From Streptomyces sp. MUM 178J (GTDB taxonomy: Bacteria > Actinomycetota > Actinomycetes > Streptomycetales > Streptomycetaceae): 64,000 nucleotides of DNA. This document shows positions 1 through 10,266 of this stretch, piece after piece. The stretch covers positions 62,001 through 126,000 of the forward strand of contig NZ_JADWYQ010000012.1 in assembly GCF_022414575.1 (NCBI RefSeq). The letters are read 5' to 3'. The notes beneath the pieces were generated by a model. That model did no database searches. It was not told the origin of the DNA and saw only the letters and a program-made list of their open reading frames with translations. The translations under genes and the position numbers were made by a program. Numbering within the stretch: position 1 is the stretch's first letter; each line of letters opens with the position of its first letter.

Positions 1-50
1 TTCACGACGACCTTCCCGTTTCCGGCGCCGGCGTCGCTCCTTTTGTTCAT
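1..50 (-). CDS. 5' end of an unidentified protein, cut by the window edge
   Basis: Reading leftward, an ATG at 50 opens a frame of 16 complete codons (MNKRSDAGAGNGKVVV) that runs off the window. A strong ribosome binding site (GGAGGACGG) lies directly upstream of the ATG, which is the main reason to believe it. The visible stretch is too short to assign a family. Confidence 0.45.
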   Translation of the reverse strand, partial: MNKRSDAGAGNGKVVV

Positions 51-400
51 CCGTCCTCCCTCGCCCCGTTCCGGATCGCGGCCGGCCTCAGAGCGCCGGC
101 GAGTTCCCGACCTGCTCCGTCCGTCCTACCCGGTCCGTGGCTGACGTGGCGGCTTCGCGCGGTATGCGGACGCGGACACCCCGCGTGACCACGTAGGTCT
201 CCGAGGTCTGCATGAACGGAATGCGCCCTGCCCGCAATGTCATTGTCGCGCGTGCGCGCGGTCGAGTCCCGGCCCCTCGTCGGTCCGCGAGCTGGGCCAC
301 CCGCCCGTGCGCGCGGGCCGAGTCCGGCCCGCGTCTCCTGGCTGGCCGCCGCGCGGGCGGTTGCCGGGACGGATGACCGCGCCTCACCGGGGCGCTGCGG
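51..400. other. Non-coding stretch
   Basis: No credible gene is visible here. It separates the 3' end of the secreted esterase from the start of the partial leftward gene. The only structure seen is a GC-rich hairpin at 312-333. Confidence 0.5.
312..333 (-). terminator. Possible terminator of the esterase gene
   Basis: An 8-bp perfect stem (CGCGGGCC with GGCCCGCG) closes a 6-base loop 68 bases past the esterase stop codon. There is no T-tract, as is usual in Streptomyces, so this is only a candidate. Confidence 0.4.
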
Positions 401-1435
401 CTACCGGCGCGGGCGGCGGCCCAAGGCGGTCAGCAGCATCGGCAGTGCGTGCCGCAGTTCGCGGTACCCGTACGTCCCGCTGTGGGTCCCGGAATAGATG
501 TGCGTGGTCACCGGCGCTCGCAGATCCCTGAGTCGACTGTTCAGCAGCCGGGTCTCCTGCGCGCAGACGGCTTCGGTGAGGGAGACGACGTCATCGTCCG
601 CCAGCGCTACCCATTTCTCGGTGCCCGGGATGTGCGGATCGGGGTCCTCGCCATCGAGAGGTCCCGGGGTTCCGTCGCCGCAGGCGAGGTAGACGGGCGT
701 GTGGCGCAGGCCCTTGGCGTGGCGGAACGGGTCCCAGTCCAGCCATGCCTTCCACTGCTGCCACGGATCCCCGAAGATCGCGTAGCCGTCCACTCCCACG
801 AACTTCGCGCCGGACAGCCACATCTCCGGATGCCGGATCGGGTGCACCGGGGCCCCGAACGCGGCCACTGCGCCGAACAGTCCGGGAGTCCGGGCGGCGA
901 TCCCCAGAGCACCGAAGCCGCCCTGCGACTCGCCGGCCGCCGCTCTGCGCGACCCGGCGCCGTAGTCTCGCTCCACCAGGGGCATGACCTCGCGGAGAAA
1001 GTATGTGCGCACCCGGGGCGGGCCCTGCCGGCCGTGGTTCCACCAGTCGGTCCAGAACCCGAACAGCGGCATACCGGGCATGACGACCAGGACATCGTGC
1101 AGCTCCGCGAGTTCCTGAACGCGGAACATCGTCGTCCATGTGGTGTGGTCGCCGTCGCCGCCGGCCAGCAGATAGAGGGTGGGCCAGCGGTCGTGGGGTC
1201 TGCGACGGTCCCAGCCGCGGGGGGTGAGAAGGGCCACACGGCCGGGACCGCCCAGAGCCGGGGAGTCGATGGTCAGCTCGATGAGCCGCTCGTCCAGGCG
1301 TTGTTGTGCAAGGACCCGACTCGTGGCCTCGGCGGGGGCCGCGCCCGCCAGTGAGTGTCCGCCGGCGGTCAGCAGCGCCGCACCGGTGAGCACCGTGCGG
1401 CGTCGTACGTACGGGTGTGGCATACCCGTATCCAT
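401..1435 (-). CDS. Tat-exported alpha/beta-hydrolase esterase (esterase D / antigen 85 fold)
   Basis: A 344-residue putative secreted serine esterase of the PF00756-type family, which contains both S-formylglutathione hydrolases and mycolyltransferase-like enzymes. The start at 1435 puts a twin-arginine signal (RRRTVLTGAALLTAGG, residues 11-26) near the N-terminus; a longer upstream frame has no such signal. The nucleophile elbow GESQGG places the catalytic serine near residue 170, and a histidine in YSGTHSGTYGYRELRHALP near the C-terminus fits the triad. It is divergent from the formate-dehydrogenase-like gene, with a 36-bp operator between them. It may belong to that regulon, but its substrate cannot be read from sequence. 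A role in S-formyl-thiol hydrolysis is possible but sits poorly with export. Confidence 0.8.
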   Translation of the reverse strand: MDTGMPHPYVRRRTVLTGAALLTAGGHSLAGAAPAEATSRVLAQQRLDERLIELTIDSPALGGPGRVALLTPRGWDRRRPHDRWPTLYLLAGGDGDHTTWTTMFRVQELAELHDVLVVMPGMPLFGFWTDWWNHGRQGPPRVRTYFLREVMPLVERDYGAGSRRAAAGESQGGFGALGIAARTPGLFGAVAAFGAPVHPIRHPEMWLSGAKFVGVDGYAIFGDPWQQWKAWLDWDPFRHAKGLRHTPVYLACGDGTPGPLDGEDPDPHIPGTEKWVALADDDVVSLTEAVCAQETRLLNSRLRDLRAPVTTHIYSGTHSGTYGYRELRHALPMLLTALGRRPRR

Positions 1436-1643
1436 CGGCCAAGGGGCCACGGGCCTTGAGCGTCTGTCCACAGCGGGCCGGACAGGCCGGGCGCGAGCCC
1501 GGTGCCGCAAGGGTCCGGAGCCTGACCGGAACAGGCTGCGCGACCGCATTGCACCTGGACCGCCAGCAGCTGCCTCCTCCTCGCCGAAGGGCACGCAGGC
1601 CGTTCCCTTGACAGAAGGTCGGCAGCCGGGCTTTCGTAGGTCC

Positions 1644-1679
1644 GTTGCGCATAGCGATACTGTTTTTGTAATTCGCAAC
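1644..1679. promoter_or_regulatory. 36-bp tandem IclR-type operator, copy 1
   Basis: Two 17-base half-sites, two bases apart, in head-to-head orientation. Left half: GTTGCGCATAGCGATAC. Right half read on the other strand: GTTGCGAATTACAAAAA. It lies 40 bases before the formate-dehydrogenase-like start and 208 bases before the divergent esterase. The same 36-bp architecture recurs nine more times in the first 25 kb. Confidence 0.75.
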
Positions 1680-1719
1680 GAGTGCTCTGATTTTCCTACA
1701 CTGCGGAGTAGCGCTGCCG

Positions 1720-4020
1720 ATGACTCGTAAGCCACCTGCCGAGGACCCCGGCGACGCCCGTCTGCGGGTCGGCCCGCCGAAGGAGTACGCCGCCGGCATT
1801 CCCGCGGTCACCTCCTCGCTGCGGCATGCCGGCGAGCAGATGGGGGTCCGCCGCAGTCTGCTCACTCTGCTCCGGGTGAATCAGAAGGAGGGCTTCGACT
1901 GTCCGGGCTGCGCCTGGCCCGAGCCGGACCACCGGCACAAGGCGGAGTTCTGCGAGAACGGGGCCAAGGCCGTGGCCGAGGAGGCCACCGTACGCCTGGT
2001 CACCCCGGACTTCTTCGCCGAGCACACCCTGGAGGAACTGCTCCCCCGCAGCGACTACTGGCTCGGGCAGCAGGGACGTCTCACCCACCCCATGTACCGG
2101 CCGGCCGGTGCCGACCGGTACCGGCCGATCTCCTGGGACGACGCGTTCGCCGTGATCGCGCGCGAACTCGCCGAGCTCGATCACCCCGACCAAGCCGCCT
2201 TCTACACCTCCGGGCGGGCCAGCAACGAGGCCGCGTTCGCCTATCAGCTCTTCGTCCGGATGTTCGGCACCAACAACCTGCCGGACTGCTCCAACATGTG
2301 CCACGAATCCAGTGGCTCGGCCCTGGTCGAGACGATCGGCATCGGCAAGGGCAGCGTCAGCCTCGAGGACCTCTACGAGGCCGACCTGATCCTCGTCGTC
2401 GGCCAGAACCCCGGCACCAACCACCCCCGCATGCTCTCCGCGCTGGAGGAGGCCAAGCGGCGCGGCGCCCGCGTCATCGCGGTCAACCCCCTGCTCGAGG
2501 CCGGCCTGCTCCGGTTCAAGAACCCCCAGAAGCCCTCCGGCGTCATCGGCGGCGGCACCCAGCTCGCCGACCGATTCCTGCAGATCAGGCTCGGGGGCGA
2601 TCAGGCACTGTTCCAGGCCTTCAACCGGCTGCTGCTGGAGGCGGAGGACGACGATCCCGGCGCCGTCCTCGACACCTCCTTCATCACCGCGCACACGCAC
2701 GGCTTCGAGGAGTTCGCCGAGCAGGCCCGCAAGACCTCCTGGGCGGACATCCTGGAGGCCACCGGGCTGTCCGAGACCGAGATCAGGGCCGCGTTCCGGG
2801 AGATCCTCGCCGCCGAGAAGACCGTCGTCTGCTGGGCGATGGGCCTCACCCAGCACCGTCACTCCGTCCCGACCATCAGGGACGTCGTCAACTTCCTTCT
2901 CCTGCGCGGCAACATCGGCCGCCCCGGCGCGGGGCTCTGCCCGGTGCGCGGCCACTCCAACGTGCAGGGCGACCGGACCATGGGCGTCTACGAGAAGCCG
3001 AGCGAGGACTTCCTCGACGCGCTCGGCGCCGAGTTCGGCTTCGCACCGCCCCGCCCTCACGGTCACGACGCGGTCGAGACCATCCGCGCCATGCGGGACG
3101 GCGAGGTGAAGGTCTTCGTGGGACTGGGCGGCAACTTCGTCGCCGCCGCCCCGGACACCGAGGTGACGGAACAGGCGCTGCGCAACTGCCGGCTCACCGT
3201 GCAGATCTCCACCAAGCTCAACCGTTCCCACGTGGTCACCGGGGAAGAGGCGATCATCCTGCCCTGCCTGGGCCGCACCGAGGCCGATCTGAGGCCCTCG
3301 GGGCCCCAGTCGGTGACGGTGGAGGACTCTATGGGCATGGTTCACCTGTCGCGAGGACGGCTCGCCCCTGCCTCCGATCACCTCCTCAGCGAGGTGGCGA
3401 TCATCTGCGGCATGGCCCGGGCTGCGCTCGGGGCCCGCGAACCCCGTGTGCCCTGGGACGACTTCGCGGCCGACTACGATCGTATCCGCGACCGCATCGC
3501 TCGTGTGATCCCTGGCTTCGAGGACTTCAACGACCGGGTGCGACGACCAGGCGGCTTCGCCCTGCCCCACCCGCCCCGCGACGAGCGCCGCTTCACCACC
3601 GCCACCGGCCGGGCCAACTTCACCGCGAACCCGGTGGAGTTCCCACGCGTACCGGAAGGCCGCCTGCTGCTGCAGACCCTGCGCTCGCACGACCAGTACA
3701 ACACCACCATCTACGGACTGGACGACCGCTATCGCGGCATCCGCCGGGGACGCCGCGTGCTGTTCGTGCACCGGGACGACCTCGCCGCCCGCGGCCTGGC
3801 CGACGGCGACCTCGTCGACATCGTCAGCGAGTACGAGGACGGAGTGGAGCGCCGAGCACCGCGCTTCCGCACCGTCGCCTTCCCGACGCCCCGTGGCTGC
3901 TGCGCGGCGTACTTCCCGGAGACCAACGTCCTGGTGCCGCTGGACTCGACAGCAAAGACCAGCAACACCCCCACGTCCAAGTCCATCGTGGTCCGGCTGG
4001 AACCGGCTGCCGGGGTGTGA
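1720..4020 (+). CDS. FdhF/YdeP-family molybdopterin oxidoreductase (formate dehydrogenase-like)
   Basis: A 766-residue molybdopterin enzyme of the FdhF/YdeP family, probably oxidising formate to CO2. The N-terminus matches the family pattern, with EQMGVRRSLLTLLRVNQKEG and then CPGC at residues 61-64. The likely molybdenum-ligand loop reads NMCHESSG near residue 197, so the ligand would be cysteine, not selenocysteine. The rest covers the usual MopB and C-terminal molydopterin-dinucleotide-binding regions at normal length. The ATG at 1720 has only a weak GGAG 11 bases upstream. Formate is expected here from PurU and from mycothiol-dependent formaldehyde oxidation, and the sulfurtransferase FdhD is encoded at the far end of the same locus. 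The substrate is inferred; YdeP-type proteins are not all proven formate dehydrogenases. Confidence 0.85.
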   Translation: MTRKPPAEDPGDARLRVGPPKEYAAGIPAVTSSLRHAGEQMGVRRSLLTLLRVNQKEGFDCPGCAWPEPDHRHKAEFCENGAKAVAEEATVRLVTPDFFAEHTLEELLPRSDYWLGQQGRLTHPMYRPAGADRYRPISWDDAFAVIARELAELDHPDQAAFYTSGRASNEAAFAYQLFVRMFGTNNLPDCSNMCHESSGSALVETIGIGKGSVSLEDLYEADLILVVGQNPGTNHPRMLSALEEAKRRGARVIAVNPLLEAGLLRFKNPQKPSGVIGGGTQLADRFLQIRLGGDQALFQAFNRLLLEAEDDDPGAVLDTSFITAHTHGFEEFAEQARKTSWADILEATGLSETEIRAAFREILAAEKTVVCWAMGLTQHRHSVPTIRDVVNFLLLRGNIGRPGAGLCPVRGHSNVQGDRTMGVYEKPSEDFLDALGAEFGFAPPRPHGHDAVETIRAMRDGEVKVFVGLGGNFVAAAPDTEVTEQALRNCRLTVQISTKLNRSHVVTGEEAIILPCLGRTEADLRPSGPQSVTVEDSMGMVHLSRGRLAPASDHLLSEVAIICGMARAALGAREPRVPWDDFAADYDRIRDRIARVIPGFEDFNDRVRRPGGFALPHPPRDERRFTTATGRANFTANPVEFPRVPEGRLLLQTLRSHDQYNTTIYGLDDRYRGIRRGRRVLFVHRDDLAARGLADGDLVDIVSEYEDGVERRAPRFRTVAFPTPRGCCAAYFPETNVLVPLDSTAKTSNTPTSKSIVVRLEPAAGV

Positions 4021-4029
4021 ACAGAGGAA

Positions 4030-4069
4030 GGTCCGGGTGGCCGGCATGAAGACGCCGGCCACCCGGACC
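4030..4069 (+). terminator. Strong hairpin terminator after the formate-dehydrogenase-like gene
   Basis: A perfect 16-bp stem (GGTCCGGGTGGCCGGC at 4030-4045 with its complement at 4054-4069) around an 8-base loop, starting nine bases after the stop codon. Confidence 0.85.
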
Positions 4070-4090
4070 CGTTCTGTTGCCACCGGCGGC

Positions 4091-4186
4091 CGGGTGCCGC
4101 GCTTCGGCGCCGGCGCGGGCATCACCTGGGGCTCGGACCCCGGGCGCGAGTGGGACGAGACCGAACTCAAGGCGTCCCGGCTGCTC
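4091..4186 (+). pseudogene. C-terminal relic of a pabB-like chorismate-binding enzyme
   Basis: Translated rightward from 4100, the sequence reads RFGAGAGITWGSDPGREW and continues DETELKASRLL. This is the typical C-terminal signature of actinobacterial aminodeoxychorismate synthase component I (GITWxSDPxxEW then KAxRLL). Nothing of the rest of the gene precedes it. It ends abruptly at about 4186, where a piece of the opposite end of the same type of gene begins on the other strand. The family assignment is from memory of the family. Confidence 0.6.
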
Positions 4187-4258
4187 CAGGGCCGCGGGGT
4201 CGCTGGTGACGTCCCGCAGGTCGGTGGCGACGAGTTCACCGAAGCGGGCGAGAGCGGG
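4187..4258 (-). pseudogene. N-terminal relic of a pabB-like enzyme, inverted against its own C-terminus
   Basis: Read leftward, codons 4252 to 4187 give LARFGELVATDLRDVTSDPA followed by AL, which resembles the N-terminus of Streptomyces chorismate-binding (PabB-like) proteins. It abuts the C-terminal relic on the opposite strand with no gap, so the two ends of one gene type meet tail-to-head in inverted orientation. All central coding sequence is missing. Confidence 0.5.
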
Positions 4259-4356
4259 CGGGTGGTGCGCCCCGCGCACACCGCGATGGGCCGTGCGTCG
4301 AGTGGAGCGGGAACCAAGCACGCGCTTCCCCTTTCGGAACGTAGCGCGTCAAAGGC

Positions 4357-4391
4357 GTGAGCCTCCTGGAACGGTGCTCCAGGAGGCTCAC
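4357..4391 (-). terminator. Terminator of the BCCT transporter gene
   Basis: A perfect 14-bp stem (GTGAGCCTCCTGGA with TCCAGGAGGCTCAC) around a 7-base loop, 16 bases beyond the leftward stop codon at 4407. Confidence 0.85.
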
Positions 4392-4406
4392 TGAGTCGGA
4401 TTCTGG

Positions 4407-6131
<1,725 letters not shown>

Positions 6132-6207
6132 GCTCTTGTTCCTTCTGTCGTCGGGCTCTGGCATGGTCGGTGGGACTGCCGCGCGCTGCGGGGACACAGG
6201 GTGCAGT

Positions 6208-6243
6208 GTTGCGCAATGAGAAATAGTTCGCTGTTGGCGCAAC
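6208..6243. promoter_or_regulatory. 36-bp tandem operator, copy 2
   Basis: Half-sites GTTGCGCAATGAGAAAT and, on the other strand, GTTGCGCCAACAGCGAA, two bases apart. It is 77 bases upstream of the BCCT start. Confidence 0.7.
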
Positions 6244-6612
6244 AGGGAACACGTCCTGTGTCTTGCCGTCAAGCCCCTTCGGCCGGTCGCTGGGCTCTCG
6301 ACCGGCATCGGAATCGAGCTGTGACCCATGAGGCGACGGATGGCCTGCTGGTTGGCGGCCGCGGTGGCGGTGTGCGGGGCGCCGGGCGCCGCCTCTGTGT
6401 CGGTGAGGCCGGTCGGGCCGCGGCCGGCGAGCGCCCATTCCGGTCTGGAGGTCTGGACGCGGAGCCGGCCGTCAGGTTCGTGCCGCCGGGCCCGGCGCGG
6501 CCGAGGCTGGGCTGGCTCCCCGGTGAGGACGGCGCCTTCCGTTCGCGATCGCCTCGCACCCTGCGGTGGGCGGTGAATCCCTTGACCCCTGGTCGGCGCT
6601 CCAGGATGCTGT
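6244..6612. other. Intergenic stretch between two operators
   Basis: This divergent intergenic region is about 370 bases long and GC-rich. I see no gene with a start signal in it. One leftward frame contains the short string RRLMGHSSI, reminiscent of integrase C-termini, but nothing around it supports a gene. Confidence 0.4.
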
Positions 6613-6648
6613 GTTGCGGAACATGAGATATGTGCCGTAATAAGCAAC
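6613..6648. promoter_or_regulatory. 36-bp tandem operator, copy 3
   Basis: Half-sites GTTGCGGAACATGAGAT and, on the other strand, GTTGCTTATTACGGCAC, two bases apart. The outer arms GTGTTGC and GCAACAC make a longer inverted repeat. It ends 35 bases before the mscR start. Confidence 0.75.
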
Positions 6649-6683
6649 ACCTGTTTCAGATCTCGTATAACCGAGGAGTGGCC

Positions 6684-7769
6684 ATGACGCACCAGGTCCG
6701 TGCCGTCGTCGCGCGGGGCAAGGGCGCCCCCGTCAGCCTGGAAACGATCATCGTGCCCGACCCGGGTCCGGGTGAGGCGCTGGTGAAGATCGAGGCCTGC
6801 GGGGTCTGCCACACCGATCTGCACTATCGCGAGGGCGGCATCAACGACGACTTCCCCTTCCTGCTGGGCCATGAGGCCGCGGGCATCGTGGAGTCGGTGG
6901 GGGAGGGGGTCACCGACGTCGCGCCCGGCGACTTCGTGATCCTAAACTGGCGTGCGGTGTGCGGCCAGTGTCGTGCCTGTCAGCGCGGAGAGCCCTGGTA
7001 CTGCTTCAGCACCCACAATGCCAAGCAGAAGATGACCTTGCTGGACGGCGCCGAGCTCTCGCCGGCGCTGGGCATCGGAGCGTTCGCGGAGAAGACGCTC
7101 GTCGCGGCCGGGCAGTGCACCAAGGTCGACCCGACCGCGTCGGCGGCCGCCGCCGGTCTGCTCGGGTGCGGCGTGATGGCGGGCATCGGCGCGGCCATCA
7201 ACACCGGCAGCGTCGGCCGCGGTGACTCCGTCGCCGTCATCGGCTGTGGCGGGGTCGGGGCCGCGGCGATCGCCGGGGCGAACCTGGCGGGCGCGGCCAA
7301 GGTCATCGCGGTCGACATCGACGACCGCAAGCTGGAGACCGCCAGGAATCTGGGCGCGACCCACACCGTCAACTCCAAGGACGCCGACGCCGTCGAGGCG
7401 ATCCGCGAGCTGACCGGCGGCTTCGGCGCCGACGTCGTCATCGAGGCGGTCGGCCGCCCCGAGACATACGAGCAGGCCTTCTACGCCCGCGACCTCGCCG
7501 GCACGGTCGTCCTGGTCGGAGTGCCGACCCCGGAGATGAAGCTGGAGCTGCCGCTGCTGGACGTCTTCGGCCGGGGTGGCTCCCTGAAGTCATCCTGGTA
7601 CGGCGACTGCCTGCCGTCGCGCGACTTCCCGATGCTCATCGACCTCTATCTCCAGGGCCGGCTGGACCTGGACGCCTTCGTCACCGAGACCATCGCGCTG
7701 GACGAGGTCGAGAAGGCCTTCGAACGGATGCACCACGGCGATGTGCTGCGCTCGGTGGTGGTCCTCTGA
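6684..7769 (+). CDS. mscR: S-(hydroxymethyl)mycothiol dehydrogenase
   Basis: A 361-residue class III zinc alcohol dehydrogenase that oxidises the formaldehyde-mycothiol adduct with NAD to S-formylmycothiol. The catalytic zinc motif CGVCHTDLH is at residues 39-47 and GHEAAG follows. The structural zinc lobe [15 protein letters not shown] and the nucleotide fold [12 protein letters not shown] are present. The ATG at 6684 follows GAGGAG by five bases; an earlier ATG at 6630 has none. It overlaps the next gene by one base (TGATG), so the two are translationally coupled. The operator just upstream and the neighbouring Rieske oxygenase suggest it removes formaldehyde released by N-demethylation. 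Confidence 0.92.
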   Translation: MTHQVRAVVARGKGAPVSLETIIVPDPGPGEALVKIEACGVCHTDLHYREGGINDDFPFLLGHEAAGIVESVGEGVTDVAPGDFVILNWRAVCGQCRACQRGEPWYCFSTHNAKQKMTLLDGAELSPALGIGAFAEKTLVAAGQCTKVDPTASAAAAGLLGCGVMAGIGAAINTGSVGRGDSVAVIGCGGVGAAAIAGANLAGAAKVIAVDIDDRKLETARNLGATHTVNSKDADAVEAIRELTGGFGADVVIEAVGRPETYEQAFYARDLAGTVVLVGVPTPEMKLELPLLDVFGRGGSLKSSWYGDCLPSRDFPMLIDLYLQGRLDLDAFVTETIALDEVEKAFERMHHGDVLRSVVVL

Positions 7770-8398
7770 TGGCCGCCCGTATCGAGCACCTCGTCACCTC
7801 GGGCACGTTCTCGCTGGACGGCGGCACCTGGGACGTCGACAACAACGTGTGGATCGTCGGCGACGACTTTGAGGCGATCGTCATCGATGCCGCGCATGAC
7901 GCCGGGGCGATCGCCAGGGCCGTCGGCGGGCGCACCCTCAGGGCCATCGTGTGCACGCACGCGCACAACGACCACATCGACGCCGCGCCCGAACTCGCGG
8001 CGCGCACGGGTGCCCCGGTCCTCCTCCACCCGGACGACCTGCCGCTGTGGAAGCAGACCCATCCCGACAAGGAGCCGGACGCCGAATTGACCGACGGCCA
8101 GGGCATCACGGTGGCCGGCGTCGAGCTGACGGTGCTGCACACGCCCGGCCACGCCCCCGGCGCGGTCTGTCTGTACGCGCCGGCGCTGACGGCGCTCTTC
8201 AGCGGCGACACGCTGTTTGCCGGCGGGCCGGGGGCGACGGGGAGGTCGTACAGCCACTTCCCGACCATCGTCGAGTCGATCAGGGACCGGCTGCTGACGC
8301 TGCCGGGAGACACCGTCGTGCACACCGGACACGGGGAGACGACCACCGTCGCCACCGAGGCCCCGCACCTCCAGGAGTGGATCGACCGCGGTTTCTGA
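7769..8398 (+). CDS. Metallo-beta-lactamase-fold hydrolase, probable S-formylmycothiol hydrolase
   Basis: A 209-residue MBL-fold enzyme with the metal-binding motif THAHNDHID (residues 63-71) and the downstream histidines in HTPGHAPG and HTGHGE, plus the bridging aspartate in FSGDTLF. It is a glyoxalase-II-like size. The start overlaps the mscR stop. In mycobacteria a similar MBL gene also follows mscR, so hydrolysis of S-formylmycothiol to formate is the likely role, although this is inferred from context and not seen in the sequence. Confidence 0.85.
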   Translation: MAARIEHLVTSGTFSLDGGTWDVDNNVWIVGDDFEAIVIDAAHDAGAIARAVGGRTLRAIVCTHAHNDHIDAAPELAARTGAPVLLHPDDLPLWKQTHPDKEPDAELTDGQGITVAGVELTVLHTPGHAPGAVCLYAPALTALFSGDTLFAGGPGATGRSYSHFPTIVESIRDRLLTLPGDTVVHTGHGETTTVATEAPHLQEWIDRGF

Positions 8399-8467
8399 CG
8401 CCCACAGGAGACCCTCACACGCCCGCCCTCGGCTCGCGGCCATCGCGAGCCGATGTGGCGGGCTGTT

Positions 8468-8503
8468 GTTGTCCTATGCGAATTAGGTTCTGCATGGCGC
8501 AAC
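8468..8503. promoter_or_regulatory. 36-bp tandem operator, copy 4 (distal site of the ferredoxin promoter)
   Basis: Half-sites GTTGTCCTATGCGAATT and, on the other strand, GTTGCGCCATGCAGAAC, two bases apart. It lies 66 bases upstream of copy 5, so this promoter has two full operators. Confidence 0.6.
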
Positions 8504-8569
8504 GCAAGGAATGGCTCACGGCGCCCTCTGAACGCCTTGACACGGGGTTCCGGGCAACCTCAAACTGGC

Positions 8570-8605
8570 GTTGCGCTTACCGCAATCAGTTTCGTTATAC
8601 GCACC
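8570..8605. promoter_or_regulatory. 36-bp tandem operator, copy 5 (proximal site)
   Basis: Half-sites GTTGCGCTTACCGCAAT and, on the other strand, GGTGCGTATAACGAAAC, two bases apart. It ends nine bases before the ferredoxin start and touches its ribosome binding site, so a bound protein would block initiation. Confidence 0.75.
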
Positions 8606-8614
8606 GAGGTGGTC

Positions 8615-8977
8615 ATGATGATTCCCGCGTGTCCTCTGGCGGATCTGCCGCGAGGAGAGGCCTTCCGGCTCGAGACCGACCCGGCGGTCACGGTGTTCCA
8701 CACCGAGGACGGCGAGCTCTTCGCCATCGACGACACGTGCACCCACCAGGACGCTTCGCTCGCCGACGGCTGGGTGGAGGACTGCTGGGTGGAATGCCCG
8801 CTGCACGCCTCGAAGTTCAACCTCAAGACCGGTGAGGTCGACGCCCCGCCGGCCAAGCTTCCGGTCCGGACCCACGAGGTCGTCGTCGAGAACGGCATGG
8901 TCTACGTCAAGCTGTCCACGGCCGCCCCCAACCTGCCGCACTGCGCCGTGCGCAAGCTCGCCGGGATCTCCGCGTGA
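8615..8977 (+). CDS. Rieske [2Fe-2S] ferredoxin of an oxygenase system
   Basis: A 120-residue Rieske-type ferredoxin passing electrons from a flavoprotein reductase to the terminal oxygenase. The cluster ligands are C42 and H44 in CTHQD and C61 and H64 in CPLHASKFN. The length suits bacterial dioxygenase ferredoxins. GAGG upstream serves either of two adjacent ATGs (8615 or 8618); the second has the better spacing. The stop overlaps the reductase GTG start by four bases, so the electron-transfer pair is coupled. The terminal oxygenase is encoded from its own promoter 1.3 kb downstream. Confidence 0.9.
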   Translation: MMIPACPLADLPRGEAFRLETDPAVTVFHTEDGELFAIDDTCTHQDASLADGWVEDCWVECPLHASKFNLKTGEVDAPPAKLPVRTHEVVVENGMVYVKLSTAAPNLPHCAVRKLAGISA

Positions 8978-10137
8978 GGACGGTGGCCGTGGTGGGCGCC
9001 TCGCTGGCCGGACTGTCGGCCGCGCGCTCACTGCGGAAGCAGGGCTACGACGGGCGGCTGGTGGTCATCGGAGACGAGCTCCACCGCCCGTACGACCGGC
9101 CCCCGCTGTCCAAGGAGTTCCTGGCCGGCGCCGTCGGCGAAGCCGACCTCGCGCTGGAGATGGACGACGAGGACCTGCAGGCGGAGTGGCTGCTCGGCGC
9201 CCGCGCCACCGGACTCGACCCCACCCACCGCGCCGTCCGCCTCGACGACGGCCGGGAGGTCCGCGCCGACGGCGTCGTCATCGCGACCGGCGCCGCCCCG
9301 CGCACCCTGCCCGGCTCCGAGGGCCTGGCCGGAGTGCACGTCGTGCGCACCCTGGACGACGCCTGCGGGCTACGGGACGAACTGGCCCGCGGCGGACGGC
9401 TGGTGGTGATCGGCGGCGGATTCATCGGCGCCGAGGTCGCCTCCACCGCCTACGCCCTCGGGCTCGATGTGACGGTGGTCGAGGCGGCCCCGACGCCGCT
9501 CGCCGGACCGCTCGGCGAGACCATGGGCGCCGTGGTCTCCGCCCTCCACGCCGACCACGGCGTACGGCTGGAGTGCGGCGTGGGCGTCAAGGGGCTGAGC
9601 GGGGAGACCCGGGTGGACGCCGCTCTGCTGGAGGACGGCCGCAGCATCCCCGCCGACATCGTCGTGGTCGGCGTGGGCGCACGCCCCTGCGTCGAGTGGC
9701 TGGAGGGATCCGGCATCGAGCTCGACAACGGCGTCAAGTGCGGTGCGGACGGCCGCACCAGCCTGGCCGGTGTGGTCGCGGTCGGTGACTGCGCCAACTG
9801 GTACGACCCTCGTACGGGCGCCCATCGCCGCGTGGAACACTGGACCGGTGCGCGCGAGCGCCCCGACGCCGCGATCGCCACGCTGCTGGCGGGCGGCGCC
9901 GTGGAACCGGGTGTGCCCCGGCCGCCGTACTTCTGGTCGGACCAGTACGGCGTGAAGATCCAGTTCGTCGGCCATGCGGCCGGCGCCGACAGCGTGACGA
10001 TCGAGGAAGGCTCCGCGGACGACCGCAACGTCCTCGCCGTCTACCGGCGTGCCGGTGAGCCCGTCGCCGCACTCGGAATGAACCAGCCGCGGCTGTTCAC
10101 CCGCTGGCGCAAGCAGCTCGCCCGCCCCACATCTTGA
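8974..10137 (+). CDS. FAD-dependent NAD(P)H-ferredoxin reductase, copy 1
   Basis: A 387-residue flavoprotein of the BphA4/putidaredoxin reductase type. It has an N-terminal FAD fold (VVGASLAGLSAARSLRKQGYDG), a central NAD fold (VVIGGGFIGAEVASTAYALGL) and the FAD-aspartate segment VVAVGDCANW. The C-terminal dimer domain carries PYFWSDQYGVKIQ. It starts with GTG inside the ferredoxin stop. It should reduce the Rieske ferredoxin next to it. A close paralogue is encoded at 25096-26277 without a ferredoxin partner. Confidence 0.9.
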   Translation: MRTVAVVGASLAGLSAARSLRKQGYDGRLVVIGDELHRPYDRPPLSKEFLAGAVGEADLALEMDDEDLQAEWLLGARATGLDPTHRAVRLDDGREVRADGVVIATGAAPRTLPGSEGLAGVHVVRTLDDACGLRDELARGGRLVVIGGGFIGAEVASTAYALGLDVTVVEAAPTPLAGPLGETMGAVVSALHADHGVRLECGVGVKGLSGETRVDAALLEDGRSIPADIVVVGVGARPCVEWLEGSGIELDNGVKCGADGRTSLAGVVAVGDCANWYDPRTGAHRRVEHWTGARERPDAAIATLLAGGAVEPGVPRPPYFWSDQYGVKIQFVGHAAGADSVTIEEGSADDRNVLAVYRRAGEPVAALGMNQPRLFTRWRKQLARPTS

Positions 10138-10165
10138 CACCGCCCTTGAGGCAGCCGATGCTGCG

Positions 10166-10201
10166 GTTGCACATGGCGCGCAGTATTGCCTTATACGCAA
10201 C
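10166..10201. promoter_or_regulatory. 36-bp tandem operator, copy 6
   Basis: Half-sites GTTGCACATGGCGCGCA and, on the other strand, GTTGCGTATAAGGCAAT, two bases apart. It lies between the reductase stop and the oxygenase start (65 bases upstream of the GTG), so the oxygenase has its own regulated promoter. Confidence 0.75.
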
Positions 10202-10266
10202 GCCACCGGAGTCGTTCTTCCCGGCGCGTGAATGACCCCACCACGACGTTCTCCGAGGAGTGCACC

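Noticed and set aside
6244..6612. Integrase C-terminus suggested by RRLMGHSSI on the minus strand
   Set aside because: Only nine residues fit, with no catalytic arginine or tyrosine context; it is probably chance in GC-rich DNA.
8978..9788. Several long arginine-rich frames antisense or out of frame to the reductase and other genes
   Set aside because: They are composition shadows of GC-rich codons, with no start signals and no family patterns.
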